NCBI RefSeq assembly: GCF_051521505.1
Contig: NZ_CP150356.1
Coordinates: 10,292,001 to 10,356,000 of the forward strand
DNA: 64,000 bases
Source: Sorangium sp025924095
Lineage (GTDB): Bacteria > Myxococcota_A > Polyangia > Polyangiales > Polyangiaceae
Direction of reading: 5' to 3'
The notes under the pieces are model-generated. The model made no database searches, was not told the DNA's origin, and was given only the letters and a program-made list of their open reading frames with translations. This document shows positions 16,465 through 25,205 of the stretch, one piece after another. A program made the translations under genes and the position numbers. The stretch's first letter is position 1; every line of letters begins with the position of its first letter.

Positions 16465-18290
16465 TGGGCCACGATCCTCGAGAGCGCCGTCATCAGCAGC
16501 TCGATCGTGCCCGGCTTGGCACCGTCACGCTGCGCGTAAGCGACGATGTCGCGCAGCCGCTGCTCCGTCTTGGCCGGCAGCTTCGTGCGCACGAGCAGCT
16601 CCGAGAGCGCGCCGAGCGCGAGGAAGTGGCGGAGCACCGGATCGGCCGGCGCACGCTCGATCTCGCGCAGGTAGCGGCCGAGGTGCTCGCGCGCGAGCGC
16701 CGCCGTGGTGAGCGGATCGATGTGCAGCCGCTTCTCCTCGGGCACCTGCCCGCGCAGCGTCACGAGGCGCTCCATCACGAGGAACGCCGGCTCGGCGACG
16801 CCCGCGGTGTTCGCGCGGCGCGAGCCGCCCTCGGCCTGGACGAGCTCGCGGGTCGCGGCCGCCGTGCAGCGGTAGAGGTGCGCCACCGCGTCGGGCATCG
16901 CCTCGCCGTGCTCGTAGATCGCCCGGAACACGGTGCACCGGATGAGGAGCACCATGACGCCCGGCCGCTCCTGGAAGCTGAGCGCCGCGCCGAGCACCTG
17001 CGCGTCCCGGAGCAGCTGGCAGAGCCGATCGGCCGGCGCGTTCGCCGCCTCGGGGCGCGACGGGATGCTCTGGCGCGACGGAGGATCGATCTCGACCTCC
17101 GGCAGCGCGGGCGGACGCACCGACACCGGCGTGGTCACGGCGGCCATGACGGAGGAGGTCGAGCGGCGAAACGGGACGGTGCGCGCGCTGCGGCGATCGC
17201 CGGCCTGCCCCGGCGTGTCCGCGGCCGGCGCGTGCTCGCCCGACAGCGGGCCCGCCGCCGGGCCCGCCGCCGCCGGCGGCTTGGCGGCGCCGCCGTCGGA
17301 CCCCGGCATCGCCATGCTGCCGATCGCCCTGGACGCGGCGCCGCCGTCGTGGGCCGGCGGCAGGATGCCGGACTTGGGCGTGGGCGCGCCGCCGTTTTTC
17401 ACCGACAGAGCGCCCGACGCGACGCCCAGCGACGCCGGAGCGGACGCGAGCGAGGGGGACAGGATGTCGGGGAGCACGTCCGCCTCGCGGATCGGGCGCG
17501 CGACCGACTCGGGCAGGCGCGGCAACGGGGGCGCCGCCCACGCCGAGAGCTCCTCGAGCGGCGCCCGCGCCGCCGAGACCGGCGTCGGCGGACCGGCGGC
17601 CCGCACCGACGGAGCGCCCTGAGAGCGGCCAGGCGCCGGCGGGCTGGAGAAGCTCTTGAGCGGCCGCGCGCGGCCGGCCGACGCCCACGTCAGGCTCGCC
17701 CGCTGCTCCTCCGAGAACGGCGGTCGCGCGTCGAACCAGGCGGCCATCGTCGCCGCGAGCCGCTGCGCCGCCTCGCCGCTCTCGCGCAGCGCGCCGCGCA
17801 GCGCCTCCGGCGTGAAGGCGGCGACGCGACCGACGCGGCGGAGCAGCAGCAGATCGTCCCGGAGGCAGAGCCGGAACGGCTCGGAGCCGCCGGAGAGCTC
17901 CAGCGCCGTCCGGAGGAGCGGCACCCGCTGCCGCTCCGCGACGCGGACGACCGGCACGTCGATCGACATCCGCTCGTTCGCCGCGTCGAGCGCGACAAAG
18001 AGCGTCGTCGCCCCGAACGGAACGATCCACCCCACGCCTTCCTGCAGCGTCGTCGCCTGGACGTTCGTCCCGGCCTCCGCCGAGGCGCAGTGGGCCACGA
18101 AGCGCACCGGGTCCCGCGTGCGCCACGCATCGACCGAGCTGCCGTCCCAGTCGGCGTCGGCGGGCGGCGGCCTGCGCGAGAGCGAGAGCGCCGGCGACCG
18201 GTCGACCCCGCACGCCTCGCACCGCGGCCCGCGCAGCGGGAAACCGCACGCTGCGCAGAAGTCGGAGGCCGGGCTCGAGGGGACCGCCAC
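16461..18290 (-). CDS. Zinc-ribbon protein with YbjN-like domain, coupled to the pseudo-protease
   Basis: This 609-residue protein starts at GTG and opens with a zinc ribbon (CAACGFPLRGPRCEACG, residues about 12-28). Residues about 50-200 look like the alpha/beta YbjN/type-III-chaperone-like fold (VGWIVPFGATTLFVALDAANERMSIDVPVV...LCLRDDLLLLRRVG). A Pro/Ala-rich linker (about 210-400) leads to a helical domain of about 190 residues ending at LSRIVAQ. No membrane segment is present. Sharing of a zinc ribbon and a YbjN-like domain with the overlapping downstream gene suggests the two act in one complex. The substrate and process are unknown. Confidence 0.75.
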   Translation of the reverse strand: MAVPSSPASDFCAACGFPLRGPRCEACGVDRSPALSLSRRPPPADADWDGSSVDAWRTRDPVRFVAHCASAEAGTNVQATTLQEGVGWIVPFGATTLFVALDAANERMSIDVPVVRVAERQRVPLLRTALELSGGSEPFRLCLRDDLLLLRRVGRVAAFTPEALRGALRESGEAAQRLAATMAAWFDARPPFSEEQRASLTWASAGRARPLKSFSSPPAPGRSQGAPSVRAAGPPTPVSAARAPLEELSAWAAPPLPRLPESVARPIREADVLPDILSPSLASAPASLGVASGALSVKNGGAPTPKSGILPPAHDGGAASRAIGSMAMPGSDGGAAKPPAAAGPAAGPLSGEHAPAADTPGQAGDRRSARTVPFRRSTSSVMAAVTTPVSVRPPALPEVEIDPPSRQSIPSRPEAANAPADRLCQLLRDAQVLGAALSFQERPGVMVLLIRCTVFRAIYEHGEAMPDAVAHLYRCTAAATRELVQAEGGSRRANTAGVAEPAFLVMERLVTLRGQVPEEKRLHIDPLTTAALAREHLGRYLREIERAPADPVLRHFLALGALSELLVRTKLPAKTEQRLRDIVAYAQRDGAKPGTIELLMTALSRIVAQ

Positions 18291-18339
18291 GCCGACAGCA
18301 TACCTCAGCGCAAGGCCGAGGTGACACCGGGGTTTGCTG

Positions 18340-20316
18340 TCACAGGAACGGATTCAGGTGGAGCGCGACCTTGGCCTCCCGCAGGTTGTACTGGACCCTG
18401 CGGATGAAGTGGATGAGCAGGTAGGCCCAGACGGCGAAGGTGACAACGCTGATGACGAGCTGGACCGTCTTGCTCACGCCGATCACCATCCAGAGCGCGG
18501 TCAGGAGGAAGGCGAGGAACGAGAGCGGGACGAACCACTTCCAGCAGAGGTTCATCATCTGGTCGATCCGGACGCGCGGCAGCGTCCAGCGGATCCAGAT
18601 GACCACGAAGACGAGCGACCAGCTCTTCAGCAGGAACAGGAAGACGCCGAGGAGCTGGAGACCGAAGCTCGCCTCCTGCTGCGACGGCGAGACGCCGGGG
18701 ATCTGCCAGCCGCCGAGGAAGAGCGCGCTCGCGATGCCGCACATCACGAAGACGTTCGCCCACTCGGCGAAGAAGAAGAAGAGGTACCGCATCCCCGAGT
18801 ACTCGGTCGAGTAGCCGGCGACGAGCTCGCTCTCCGCCTCGGGCAGGTCGAACGGCGCGCGGTTGCCCTCCGCGAGCGCCGTCGTGAAGTAGAGGAAGAA
18901 CAGCGCGAACGTGATCGGGTTGCGGAAGACGAACCAGTGCCAGGGCCAGCCGCCCACGTCGAGGAACGAGGCCCCGGTGCCGCCCTGCGCGGCGATGATG
19001 TCCTGGAGCCGCAGCGAGCCGGTCATCATCACGATGCACACGATCGCGACCGCGCCCGGGATCTCGTAGCTGATGATCTGCGCCGCCGAGCGGATCCCGC
19101 CGAGGAGCGACCACTTGTTGTTCGACGCCCAGCCGCCGGTCATCAGGCCGATCGTGACCAGCGAGGTCACGGCGATGACGAAGAGGATGCCGATGTCGAG
19201 GTCGGCCGCGATGAGGTACTGGCCGAACGGCATGACCACGAACGTGGCCGACACGCCGACGAAGACGAGGTAGGGCGCGAGCCGGAAGAGCGCCCTGTCG
19301 GCCTCGGCCGGGATGATGTCCTCCTTGAGGATCGACTTGATGCCGTCGGCGATCCACACGAGGAGGCCCTGCGGCCCGGCGCGGTTCGGCCCGATGCGCG
19401 ACTGCATGCGCGCCGAGACGCGGCGCTCGACCCAGGTGATGAGCCCCGCGGTCGGCGCCATGAAGAGCAGGATGATCGCGGCGGCCACGCCGAGGAGGAT
19501 CCCGGCGCCGAGCAGATCGGTCGGGGCGCTCGCGTGGAACCCCTCGGTCGAGAGCTTGACCTCGAGCGGGGCCGCGCCCCGCCGGATCCCGACCGGCGAC
19601 AGCCGCTCGTGGCCGCCCGGCCTCACGTCGGCCTTCGACAGGACCTTCACGCCCTCGAAGCTCGTGATGACGTCGCCGGCGAGGAGCTGCGCCCGGCTCG
19701 CGGGGCTCCCGTCGCGCACGCCGGTCACGACGAGCCCGCCGGCGGGCGGCGACTCGGCCGCCACCTCGACGCCGAAGAACGCGAGCGCGCGCTCCCCCTC
19801 CTTCTCGCGCGCCGCGATGACGGCGCGGCGCGGGGTCGGCGGGATGAAGTCGAGCGTGACGCCCCTCACCGTGCCGGACACGGGGAGCGCTCCCTGCGTT
19901 GTCGCGGGGATCTCGACGGTCACGTCCCCGTGGAAGGTCGTGTGCACCGCGTCGTCGCCGCGGCCGGCGAAGCGCGCCTGCAGCCCGTCGGAGAAGACAA
20001 GCGACACCTTGTTGCTGCTGAGCTGCGCGCCGTCGATCTCGATGCTCTGGCCGGTGAGCGGCGCCTGGCCCGGGCGCCTCAGCGTCCCGCGGAACGTGAC
20101 GATCGCCTCCTTCGCCTGCGCCGTGGGCAGGTGGGTCCCGAGGATCTCGATGCGATCGCCGAGGTCCACCTCGCGCGGCACGACGTCGATGACGCTCAGG
20201 AGCTCGGGCGCCGTCCTGCTCTGGCCGCAGCCGGCCGCGCCGAGCAGGGCGAGGAGGGCCAGGAGGCACGGCAGGAAGCCTCGAGAGAGAGCCCTCCAGG
20301 GTGGAGATCCGCGCAT
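18340..20316 (-). CDS. nuoH: NADH-quinone oxidoreductase subunit H fused to an N-terminal lipoprotein/PDZ region
   Basis: The protein has 658 residues; NuoH alone is normally 330-430. Residues 1-31 form a lipoprotein-type signal (LLALLGAAGC). Residues about 35-165 are beta-rich with a TIG-like look (DVVPREVDLGDRIEILGTHL). Residues about 195-255 are a PDZ domain (GVRDGSPASRAQLLAGDVITSFEGVKV). From about 275 onward it is standard NuoH: WVERRVSARMQSRIGPNRAGP, LADGIK-like IADGIKSILKEDI, EGNRAPFDLPEAESELVAGY (the quinone-site loop) and about eight membrane segments. NuoH is the proton-pumping, quinone-binding membrane subunit of complex I. No other nuo gene is in the window, so its partners lie elsewhere. 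Confidence 0.92.
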   Translation of the reverse strand: MRGSPPWRALSRGFLPCLLALLALLGAAGCGQSRTAPELLSVIDVVPREVDLGDRIEILGTHLPTAQAKEAIVTFRGTLRRPGQAPLTGQSIEIDGAQLSSNKVSLVFSDGLQARFAGRGDDAVHTTFHGDVTVEIPATTQGALPVSGTVRGVTLDFIPPTPRRAVIAAREKEGERALAFFGVEVAAESPPAGGLVVTGVRDGSPASRAQLLAGDVITSFEGVKVLSKADVRPGGHERLSPVGIRRGAAPLEVKLSTEGFHASAPTDLLGAGILLGVAAAIILLFMAPTAGLITWVERRVSARMQSRIGPNRAGPQGLLVWIADGIKSILKEDIIPAEADRALFRLAPYLVFVGVSATFVVMPFGQYLIAADLDIGILFVIAVTSLVTIGLMTGGWASNNKWSLLGGIRSAAQIISYEIPGAVAIVCIVMMTGSLRLQDIIAAQGGTGASFLDVGGWPWHWFVFRNPITFALFFLYFTTALAEGNRAPFDLPEAESELVAGYSTEYSGMRYLFFFFAEWANVFVMCGIASALFLGGWQIPGVSPSQQEASFGLQLLGVFLFLLKSWSLVFVVIWIRWTLPRVRIDQMMNLCWKWFVPLSFLAFLLTALWMVIGVSKTVQLVISVVTFAVWAYLLIHFIRRVQYNLREAKVALHLNPFL

Positions 20317-20392
20317 GGCGCCGCTTATAAACTGCGCCGCGCGGGCGGTCGAGATTGCGGAGAACGTCGCGCCGCCCCGCGGTGATTCCTCC

Positions 20393-21199
20393 CTACCGCC
20401 GCGGCTCGCGCGCGCCCCGGACGGGGAGGAAGTACCGGCTGCCGTCGAGCTCGTTCACCCCGACGTAGAGCTCCGCCTCGAACACGTCCTTGAGCCGGCG
20501 GTAGGTCATCACCTCCTCGACGGTGCCCTGCGCGACGAGCCGCCCGGCCTTGAGGAGCGCCACGCGGTCGGCGTACTGGGCGGCCGCGTTGAGGTCGTGC
20601 AGCACCGCGACGCAGGCGAGGCGCCGCTCGGCGACCTCCCGGCGCACGACCTCGTGGATCTCGATCGAGTGGCGGATGTCGAGGTGGGCCCCGGGCTCGT
20701 CGAGGATCAGCACCTGCGCCTCCTGCGCGAGCGCCCGCGCGATGGCGACCCGCTTCTGCTCGCCGCCGGAGAGCTCGGCTGCGGGCCGCCCCGAGAGCTC
20801 CACGAGATCGCAGGCCCCGAGGGCGCGGGCGACCGCCTCCTCGTCCCGGCCGGAGGGGCGCATCCAGGCGCCCTGGTGGGGCGCGCGGCCCATCATGACG
20901 ACCTCCCGCACCGTGAAGCCGGGCGCCGAGGCGATCCCCTGCGGCACGACCGCCACGCACCGCGCGATCGCCCGCCGGTCCAGGGCGTCGAGGGGCCTCC
21001 CCAGCAGGGTCGCCCCGCCCCGCGCGGGCCGCAGGGCCCCGGAGAGGACCCGGACCAGCGTCGATTTGCCCGCGCCGTTCGGCCCCAAAACGGCGCAGAG
21101 CTCGCCCGCGCGCACCTCCAGGCTGATCCCCTCCAGCGCCAGCCGCCCGGTGGGATAGCTCGCGGCCACATCTCGCAGCTCGATCGCCGGCTCCTGCAC
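20393..21199 (-). CDS. ABC transporter ATP-binding protein, iron-siderophore/haem/cobalamin type
   Basis: This 268-residue ATPase begins at GTG. It has Walker A (GPNGAGKST, near 40-48), the Q-loop region VVPQGIASAPGFTVREVVMMGR, signature LSGGEQKRVAIARAL, Walker B VLILDEP and the switch HDLNAAAQYADRV. The sequence type matches FecE/BtuD/HmuV, which energise type II importers of chelated iron, haem or vitamin B12. The cognate permease and binding protein are not adjacent, so the substrate cannot be decided. It is transcribed away from phaR, and the 88-base gap holds a duplicated decamer. Confidence 0.88.
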   Translation of the reverse strand: MQEPAIELRDVAASYPTGRLALEGISLEVRAGELCAVLGPNGAGKSTLVRVLSGALRPARGGATLLGRPLDALDRRAIARCVAVVPQGIASAPGFTVREVVMMGRAPHQGAWMRPSGRDEEAVARALGACDLVELSGRPAAELSGGEQKRVAIARALAQEAQVLILDEPGAHLDIRHSIEIHEVVRREVAERRLACVAVLHDLNAAAQYADRVALLKAGRLVAQGTVEEVMTYRRLKDVFEAELYVGVNELDGSRYFLPVRGAREPRR

Positions 21200-21210
21200 G
21201 TCGTCTGATT

Positions 21211-21230
21211 TATCGAGTGATATCGAGTGA
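21211..21230. repeat. Duplicated decamer TATCGAGTGA between divergent genes
   Basis: TATCGAGTGA occurs twice in direct tandem (21211-21220, 21221-21230) in the only AT-rich part of the 88-base divergent intergenic region between the ABC ATPase and phaR. A regulatory role is possible but unproven. Confidence 0.5.
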
Positions 21231-21287
21231 TCTTCCCTTGCGCGAGGTTTCTAGCGGTGGTCCAATCGATCTCGAGGCGTAGAGGAG

Positions 21288-22031
21288 ATGGAAACGGCGA
21301 AGGAGACTCTGGGAGGCGGCGAGGTACCGCGTCGCGTTATTAAGCGCTACTCCAATCGGAAGCTCTACGACACGAAGGACAGTCGTTACGTCACCCTGCA
21401 GCAAATCGGGGAGATGGTCCGGGCTGGCGAAGAGGTCCAGATCATCGACAACGCGACCAAGGAGGACAAGACCGAGGTCACGCTGGCGCTGATCATCTCG
21501 GAAGATCTCAAATCGCAGCCGCGCTCGGTTCCGCTCGGCACGCTGAGGGATCTGATCCAGGAGCGCGGCGAGCGGCTGCTCTCGCAGCTGCGCGAGGGCC
21601 CGATCGGCCGGCTGATCCCCGGCGCGGTCCCCGGGGAGGGCGGGGTGGCAGCGCCGGGTACGGCGCAGGCCTCCGCGGCGGAGCCCGCGGCGGCGTCCGC
21701 GTCGCCGTCGCAGCCGCCCCCGCCGCTCGACGCCGACAAGTCGAGCCACGCGAAGGGGCGCCTGAGCGGGATCGTCGAGAGCTCGAAGCAGACGCTCGAT
21801 CAATGGCAGCAGGCCGTCGACGAGCGCATCCGCGCCATCCTTCCGGGGCTCGGCCTGGTTCGCGATCTTCAGTCCGATGTCAAGCGCCTATCGCAGCGCA
21901 TTGACGAGCTGGAGGCGAAGCTCCAGGGACACAGCGGTGAACCCACCGAGGGCGCCGCTCCTCTCCAGGCTGGCTCTGCCGCGGACGAATCCGCGGGCGA
22001 GGGTCAGGGGGGCGAGAGCAGGCTGGAATAG
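21288..22031 (+). CDS. phaR: Polyhydroxyalkanoate synthesis regulator (PhaR-type DNA-binding protein)
   Basis: This 247-residue protein has an N-terminal PHB/PHA accumulation regulator domain (RVIKRYSNRKLYDTKDSRYVTL...EVQIIDNATKEDKTEVTLALII, residues about 10-75). This domain binds DNA and PHA granules and controls phasin expression. A Pro/Ala-rich linker follows, then a helical, coiled-coil-like C-terminus (VRDLQSDVKRLSQRIDELEAKLQ) suited to oligomerisation. No PHA synthase or phasin gene is adjacent. The gene is 34 bases upstream of an ECF sigma factor and may be co-transcribed with it. Confidence 0.9.
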   Translation: METAKETLGGGEVPRRVIKRYSNRKLYDTKDSRYVTLQQIGEMVRAGEEVQIIDNATKEDKTEVTLALIISEDLKSQPRSVPLGTLRDLIQERGERLLSQLREGPIGRLIPGAVPGEGGVAAPGTAQASAAEPAAASASPSQPPPPLDADKSSHAKGRLSGIVESSKQTLDQWQQAVDERIRAILPGLGLVRDLQSDVKRLSQRIDELEAKLQGHSGEPTEGAAPLQAGSAADESAGEGQGGESRLE

Positions 22032-22065
22032 CCCTGACCGCTCCCCTGTTGCCCCCGTCGAGCCT

Positions 22066-22752
22066 ATGCCGTTCTTCTTCAGCAAGAAACCTGCGTCCGT
22101 AGCGCAGGACCTGTCGCTGGCCAGCAGCGAGGGAGGCCGCGCTGACGCCTTCGAGGTCGAGCTCCTCGGTCATCTGGACACGCTTTACGGCGTGAGCTGC
22201 CGGATGACCAAGAGCTCGACCGAGGCGGAAGACCTGGTCCAGGACACCATCGTCAAGGCGATGCGCGCCCGGGATCAGTTCGAGCCCGGAACCAACCTCA
22301 AGGCCTGGCTGCTGCGGATCCTGACGAACACGTTCATCAACCGGTACCGCCGCGGGGGCCTCGAGCGGGGCATCTTCGAAGGGCCCGACGCCGAGCCGCT
22401 CACCGACGGGTGGGTCGGGGCGACGACGATGCGTGCGATGCGCGATCCGGAGACCCAGGCGCTCACGCCCCTCGTCGAGGCGGAGGTGCAGCGCGCCCTG
22501 GACGAGCTGCCCGAAGAGTTCCGCCTGGCGGTGGTGCTGTCGGACATCGAGGAGCTCTCCTACAAGGAGATCGCCGAGGCGATGGGGTGCCCGATCGGCA
22601 CGGTGATGTCGCGGCTGCACCGCGGCCGCAAGCTCCTCCAGAAGACGTTGCGCGAGCACGCGATCCTGATGGGCATCGTCAGCGCCGACACGGCGAAGGA
22701 CGCGCCTGCCGATCTGGACGCGTACCGCAAGCGGAAGCGGGGTGTCGCATGA
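22066..22752 (+). CDS. ECF-family RNA polymerase sigma factor
   Basis: This is a 228-residue protein from the ATG at 22066; the longer open frame runs back into phaR and is not protein-like. Region 2 is seen in AEDLVQDTIVKAMRARDQFEPGTNLKAWLLRILTN-type sequence, with FINRYRR at its end. Region 4 is seen in LSYKEIAEAMGCPIGTVMSRLHRGRKLL. The class resembles RpoE/SigR-like ECFs. The stop overlaps the start of the anti-sigma gene (ATGA at 22749-22752), the usual arrangement for a sigma factor held by its partner. Confidence 0.92.
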   Translation: MPFFFSKKPASVAQDLSLASSEGGRADAFEVELLGHLDTLYGVSCRMTKSSTEAEDLVQDTIVKAMRARDQFEPGTNLKAWLLRILTNTFINRYRRGGLERGIFEGPDAEPLTDGWVGATTMRAMRDPETQALTPLVEAEVQRALDELPEEFRLAVVLSDIEELSYKEIAEAMGCPIGTVMSRLHRGRKLLQKTLREHAILMGIVSADTAKDAPADLDAYRKRKRGVA

Positions 22753-23633
22753 GCGCCGCGAAGTCGATCGAGAGCTGTGCGCGGTTCGACTACGCGCTGT
22801 CGGCCTACGCCGACGGCGAGCTGGATCCGGACCACGCGCTCGACCTCGAGTCCCACCTCGTCCAGTGTCCTCCGTGCTTCGAGCAGGTGAAGCTGCTGCG
22901 CTCGCTGCGGGGGAGCCTGAGGCGGGCGAAGCCGGCGGCATGTCCGGACGTGCTGCGGGCGCGCGTCGCCGCGGCGATGGCGCACGAGCACGCGCGCGGC
23001 GCGGCGCGTGAGGCGGCGCAGGCGGCGCAGGCGTCCGACGCGAGGCCGCGCCTCGTGCACAAGGGGTACGCCGCCGCGCTCGCCGTGGCGGCGGGCGTCG
23101 TGTTCATGGTGGGCGTGACGCGGCAGCGGACCGTCGCCCCCGCGGACACGGCGAAGGTGGACACGAAGGTGGACGTCGATCTCGCGCGCGGCGAGAGCGT
23201 CGAGGTCCTGCTCGACGATCTCGTCATGCAGCACGCGCAGCCGCTCCCGCCGGAGACGACCGACCCGGCCGACCTGCCGCGCTTCGATCCGTTCGTCGGC
23301 GTGCCGGTCCGCAGGCCGGAGTTCCAGTCGATGCACGCGAACTTCATGGGCGCCCGCGTGCACACGATGCGCAATCGGCGCGCCGCCCTGCTCCAGTACG
23401 TCGTGAAGGGCAACCACCGCGTGACGGTCTACCTCTTCAACTCGCGCGCGGTCCCGGTGCAGAAGGCGCAGCCGATCCTGAAGGCGCGCGTCGTGCGCGA
23501 GCGCCCCGTCTACGTGGGCAAGATCAACGGCTACTCGGTCGTCGCCGCCGAGCACAGCGGCGTCGGCTACGCGCTCGCCTCGGACCTCGGCGACGACCTC
23601 AGCACGCAGCTCGTCCTCGCCGCGATGCAGTGA
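22749..23633 (+). CDS. Membrane anti-sigma factor with zinc-binding ZAS-type motif
   Basis: The 294-residue product of the gene overlapping the ECF sigma gene begins with YALSAYADGELDPDHALDLE and HLVQCPPC, the H-x3-C-x2-C signature of zinc-containing anti-sigma domains. A single membrane segment (GYAAALAVAAGVVFMVGV, about residues 98-116) separates it from a periplasmic part of about 175 residues. That part includes a beta-rich region (ALLQYVVKGNHRVTVYLF, KINGYSVVAAEHSGVGYALAS) which may sense the signal. A redox or envelope stress signal is plausible given the adjacent gshB, but this is inference. Confidence 0.88.
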   Translation: MSAAKSIESCARFDYALSAYADGELDPDHALDLESHLVQCPPCFEQVKLLRSLRGSLRRAKPAACPDVLRARVAAAMAHEHARGAAREAAQAAQASDARPRLVHKGYAAALAVAAGVVFMVGVTRQRTVAPADTAKVDTKVDVDLARGESVEVLLDDLVMQHAQPLPPETTDPADLPRFDPFVGVPVRRPEFQSMHANFMGARVHTMRNRRAALLQYVVKGNHRVTVYLFNSRAVPVQKAQPILKARVVRERPVYVGKINGYSVVAAEHSGVGYALASDLGDDLSTQLVLAAMQ

Positions 23634-23719
23634 GCGCGCCCGCGCGAGCGGGCGCTTCGTCCCTCCCGGCCTTCCCCTCCCGGCCCTCCCCTCGACCCCC
23701 CCACCCCGCGAGAGACCGC

Positions 23720-24676
23720 ATGCGCTTCGTCTTCGTCATGGATCCGCTGAGCCGCGTGGCGCACGACAAGGACACGTCGTTCGCCTTCATCCGCGCGGCG
23801 CAGGCGCGCGGCCACGAGAGCTACCACTGCCTGCCGCGCGACCTCTCGATCGAGGGCGGCGAGGCGCACGCGTCGGCGACCCCGGTGATCATCGGCGACG
23901 CGCCCCCGTTCATCTCGCTGGACGTCGCCGGGGGCCCGCGCAGGCTGAGGCTCGGGGACGTCGACGCGATCTTCATCCGCAAGGACCCGCCGTTCGATCG
24001 CAGCTACCTGTACGCGACGCTGATCCTGGAGCGCGCGCGGCGCTGCCCGCTCATCGTCAACGATCCGCGCGGGCTGCGTGACGCCAACGAGAAGCTCTAC
24101 GCGCTGAACTTCCCCGAGTGGACGCCGCGGACGCTGGTCACGGCCGACCGCGACCAGATCCACGCGTTCGTGCGCGCCCTCGGCGGCCTGGCGGTGATCA
24201 AGCCGCTCGACGGCGCCGGCGGCCTCGGCGTCCTGCAGATCGACGAGCGCGACAAGAACGCGCGCGCCATCGCGGACATGATGACGAGCGAGGGGCACCG
24301 CCTCGCGATGATCCAGGAGTATCTCCCCGCCGTCGTCGAGGGCGACAAGCGCGTCCTCCTGCTCGACGGCGAGCCGCTCGGCGCCATCCTCCGGGTGCCG
24401 CGCGACGACGATCACCGCTCCAACATCCACGTCGGCGGGCGCGTGGTCTCGACGGAGCTGACGCCGCGCGAGCTCGAGCTCGTCCGCGCGGTCGCGCCGC
24501 GCCTGCGCGCCGACGGCCTCCACTTCGTGGGCCTCGACGTCATCGGCGAGCGCCTGACCGAGGTGAACGTCACGAGCCCGACGGGCATCCAGGAGCTCGG
24601 GCGCTTCACCGGCGCGGATCCCGCGGACACGGTGATCGCCTGGGCCGAGGAGCGGGCGCGCGGCCGAGCCGCCTGA
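23720..24676 (+). CDS. gshB: Glutathione synthetase
   Basis: This 318-residue protein, close to the usual 310-320, has a GshB N-terminal domain (MRFVFVMDPLSRVAHDKDTSFAFIRAA, FIRKDPPFDRSYLYATLIL) and an ATP-grasp domain (AVIKPLDGAGGLGVLQI, MIQEYLPAVVEGDKRVLLLDGEPLGAILR, VGLDVIGERLTEVNVTSPTGIQEL). It ligates glycine to gamma-glutamylcysteine using ATP in the cytosol. The start at 23720 leaves a gap of 86 bases after the anti-sigma gene. gshA is not in the window. Confidence 0.95.
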   Translation: MRFVFVMDPLSRVAHDKDTSFAFIRAAQARGHESYHCLPRDLSIEGGEAHASATPVIIGDAPPFISLDVAGGPRRLRLGDVDAIFIRKDPPFDRSYLYATLILERARRCPLIVNDPRGLRDANEKLYALNFPEWTPRTLVTADRDQIHAFVRALGGLAVIKPLDGAGGLGVLQIDERDKNARAIADMMTSEGHRLAMIQEYLPAVVEGDKRVLLLDGEPLGAILRVPRDDDHRSNIHVGGRVVSTELTPRELELVRAVAPRLRADGLHFVGLDVIGERLTEVNVTSPTGIQELGRFTGADPADTVIAWAEERARGRAA

Positions 24677-24748
24677 CCCGCCCCGCGCCGTGAGCCGCCG
24701 CAGTGCCGGAAGTTGGCCCGGGGGCCCCGGGTCTGCGAAGGCTCCCCC

Positions 24749-25114
24749 ATGGGCGACTCATTCGAGCGATGTGCCGTATGCGAGGACGGCGAGCTGGGCG
24801 ATCGGGAGCGCGGTGCGCCCGGGGATCCTCGCGCGAGGCCGCGGATGGCGCGCGTCGTCATCCAGGGACGCTCGCTGAGCCTGTGCCGGACGCACGCCGC
24901 GACCGTGGCCGCCGCCATGCCGGAGACGTTCGAGGAGATGCGCGAGCTCTTCGTGGGGCTCCAGCGCGGCGCGCAGGCGTCGCCGCGCGATGCGTCCATC
25001 GAACGACGCTCGCCCATCCCGCGCCGGAACCCCGACGATCGGCGCGTCTTTCCCCCGCGACCGGAAGGCAGGCGGCTCGGCATAGGGCGCCGCACCAACG
25101 ATCCGGTGGAGTGA
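24749..25114 (+). CDS. Small protein with paired CxxC / CxxH (zinc-knuckle-like), unknown function
   Basis: This 121-residue protein starts at the ATG at 24749 (MGDSFERCAVC). CAVC near the N-terminus and LCRTH near residue 50 could together bind zinc. The segment ETFEEMRELFVGLQ is helical, and the tail is basic and proline/arginine rich (ERRSPIPRRNPDDRR). It lies between gshB and folK in the same direction. I do not recognise the family. Confidence 0.65.
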   Translation: MGDSFERCAVCEDGELGDRERGAPGDPRARPRMARVVIQGRSLSLCRTHAATVAAAMPETFEEMRELFVGLQRGAQASPRDASIERRSPIPRRNPDDRRVFPPRPEGRRLGIGRRTNDPVE

Positions 25115-25205
25115 TGGCGAAGGTCGCACCGGCGCCCGGCGCGCGGCGATCGCCCGCGGCGCGAGGTGTCGCGAGCCGCCGGAAGCGGCGTGGTAGGGTC
25201 TCGCC

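Noticed and set aside
18340..20316. Splitting the NuoH fusion into a separate lipoprotein/PDZ gene and a nuoH gene
   Set aside because: The frame is continuous with no stop and no clear ribosome-binding site plus start near residue 270, so a fusion is the simplest reading.
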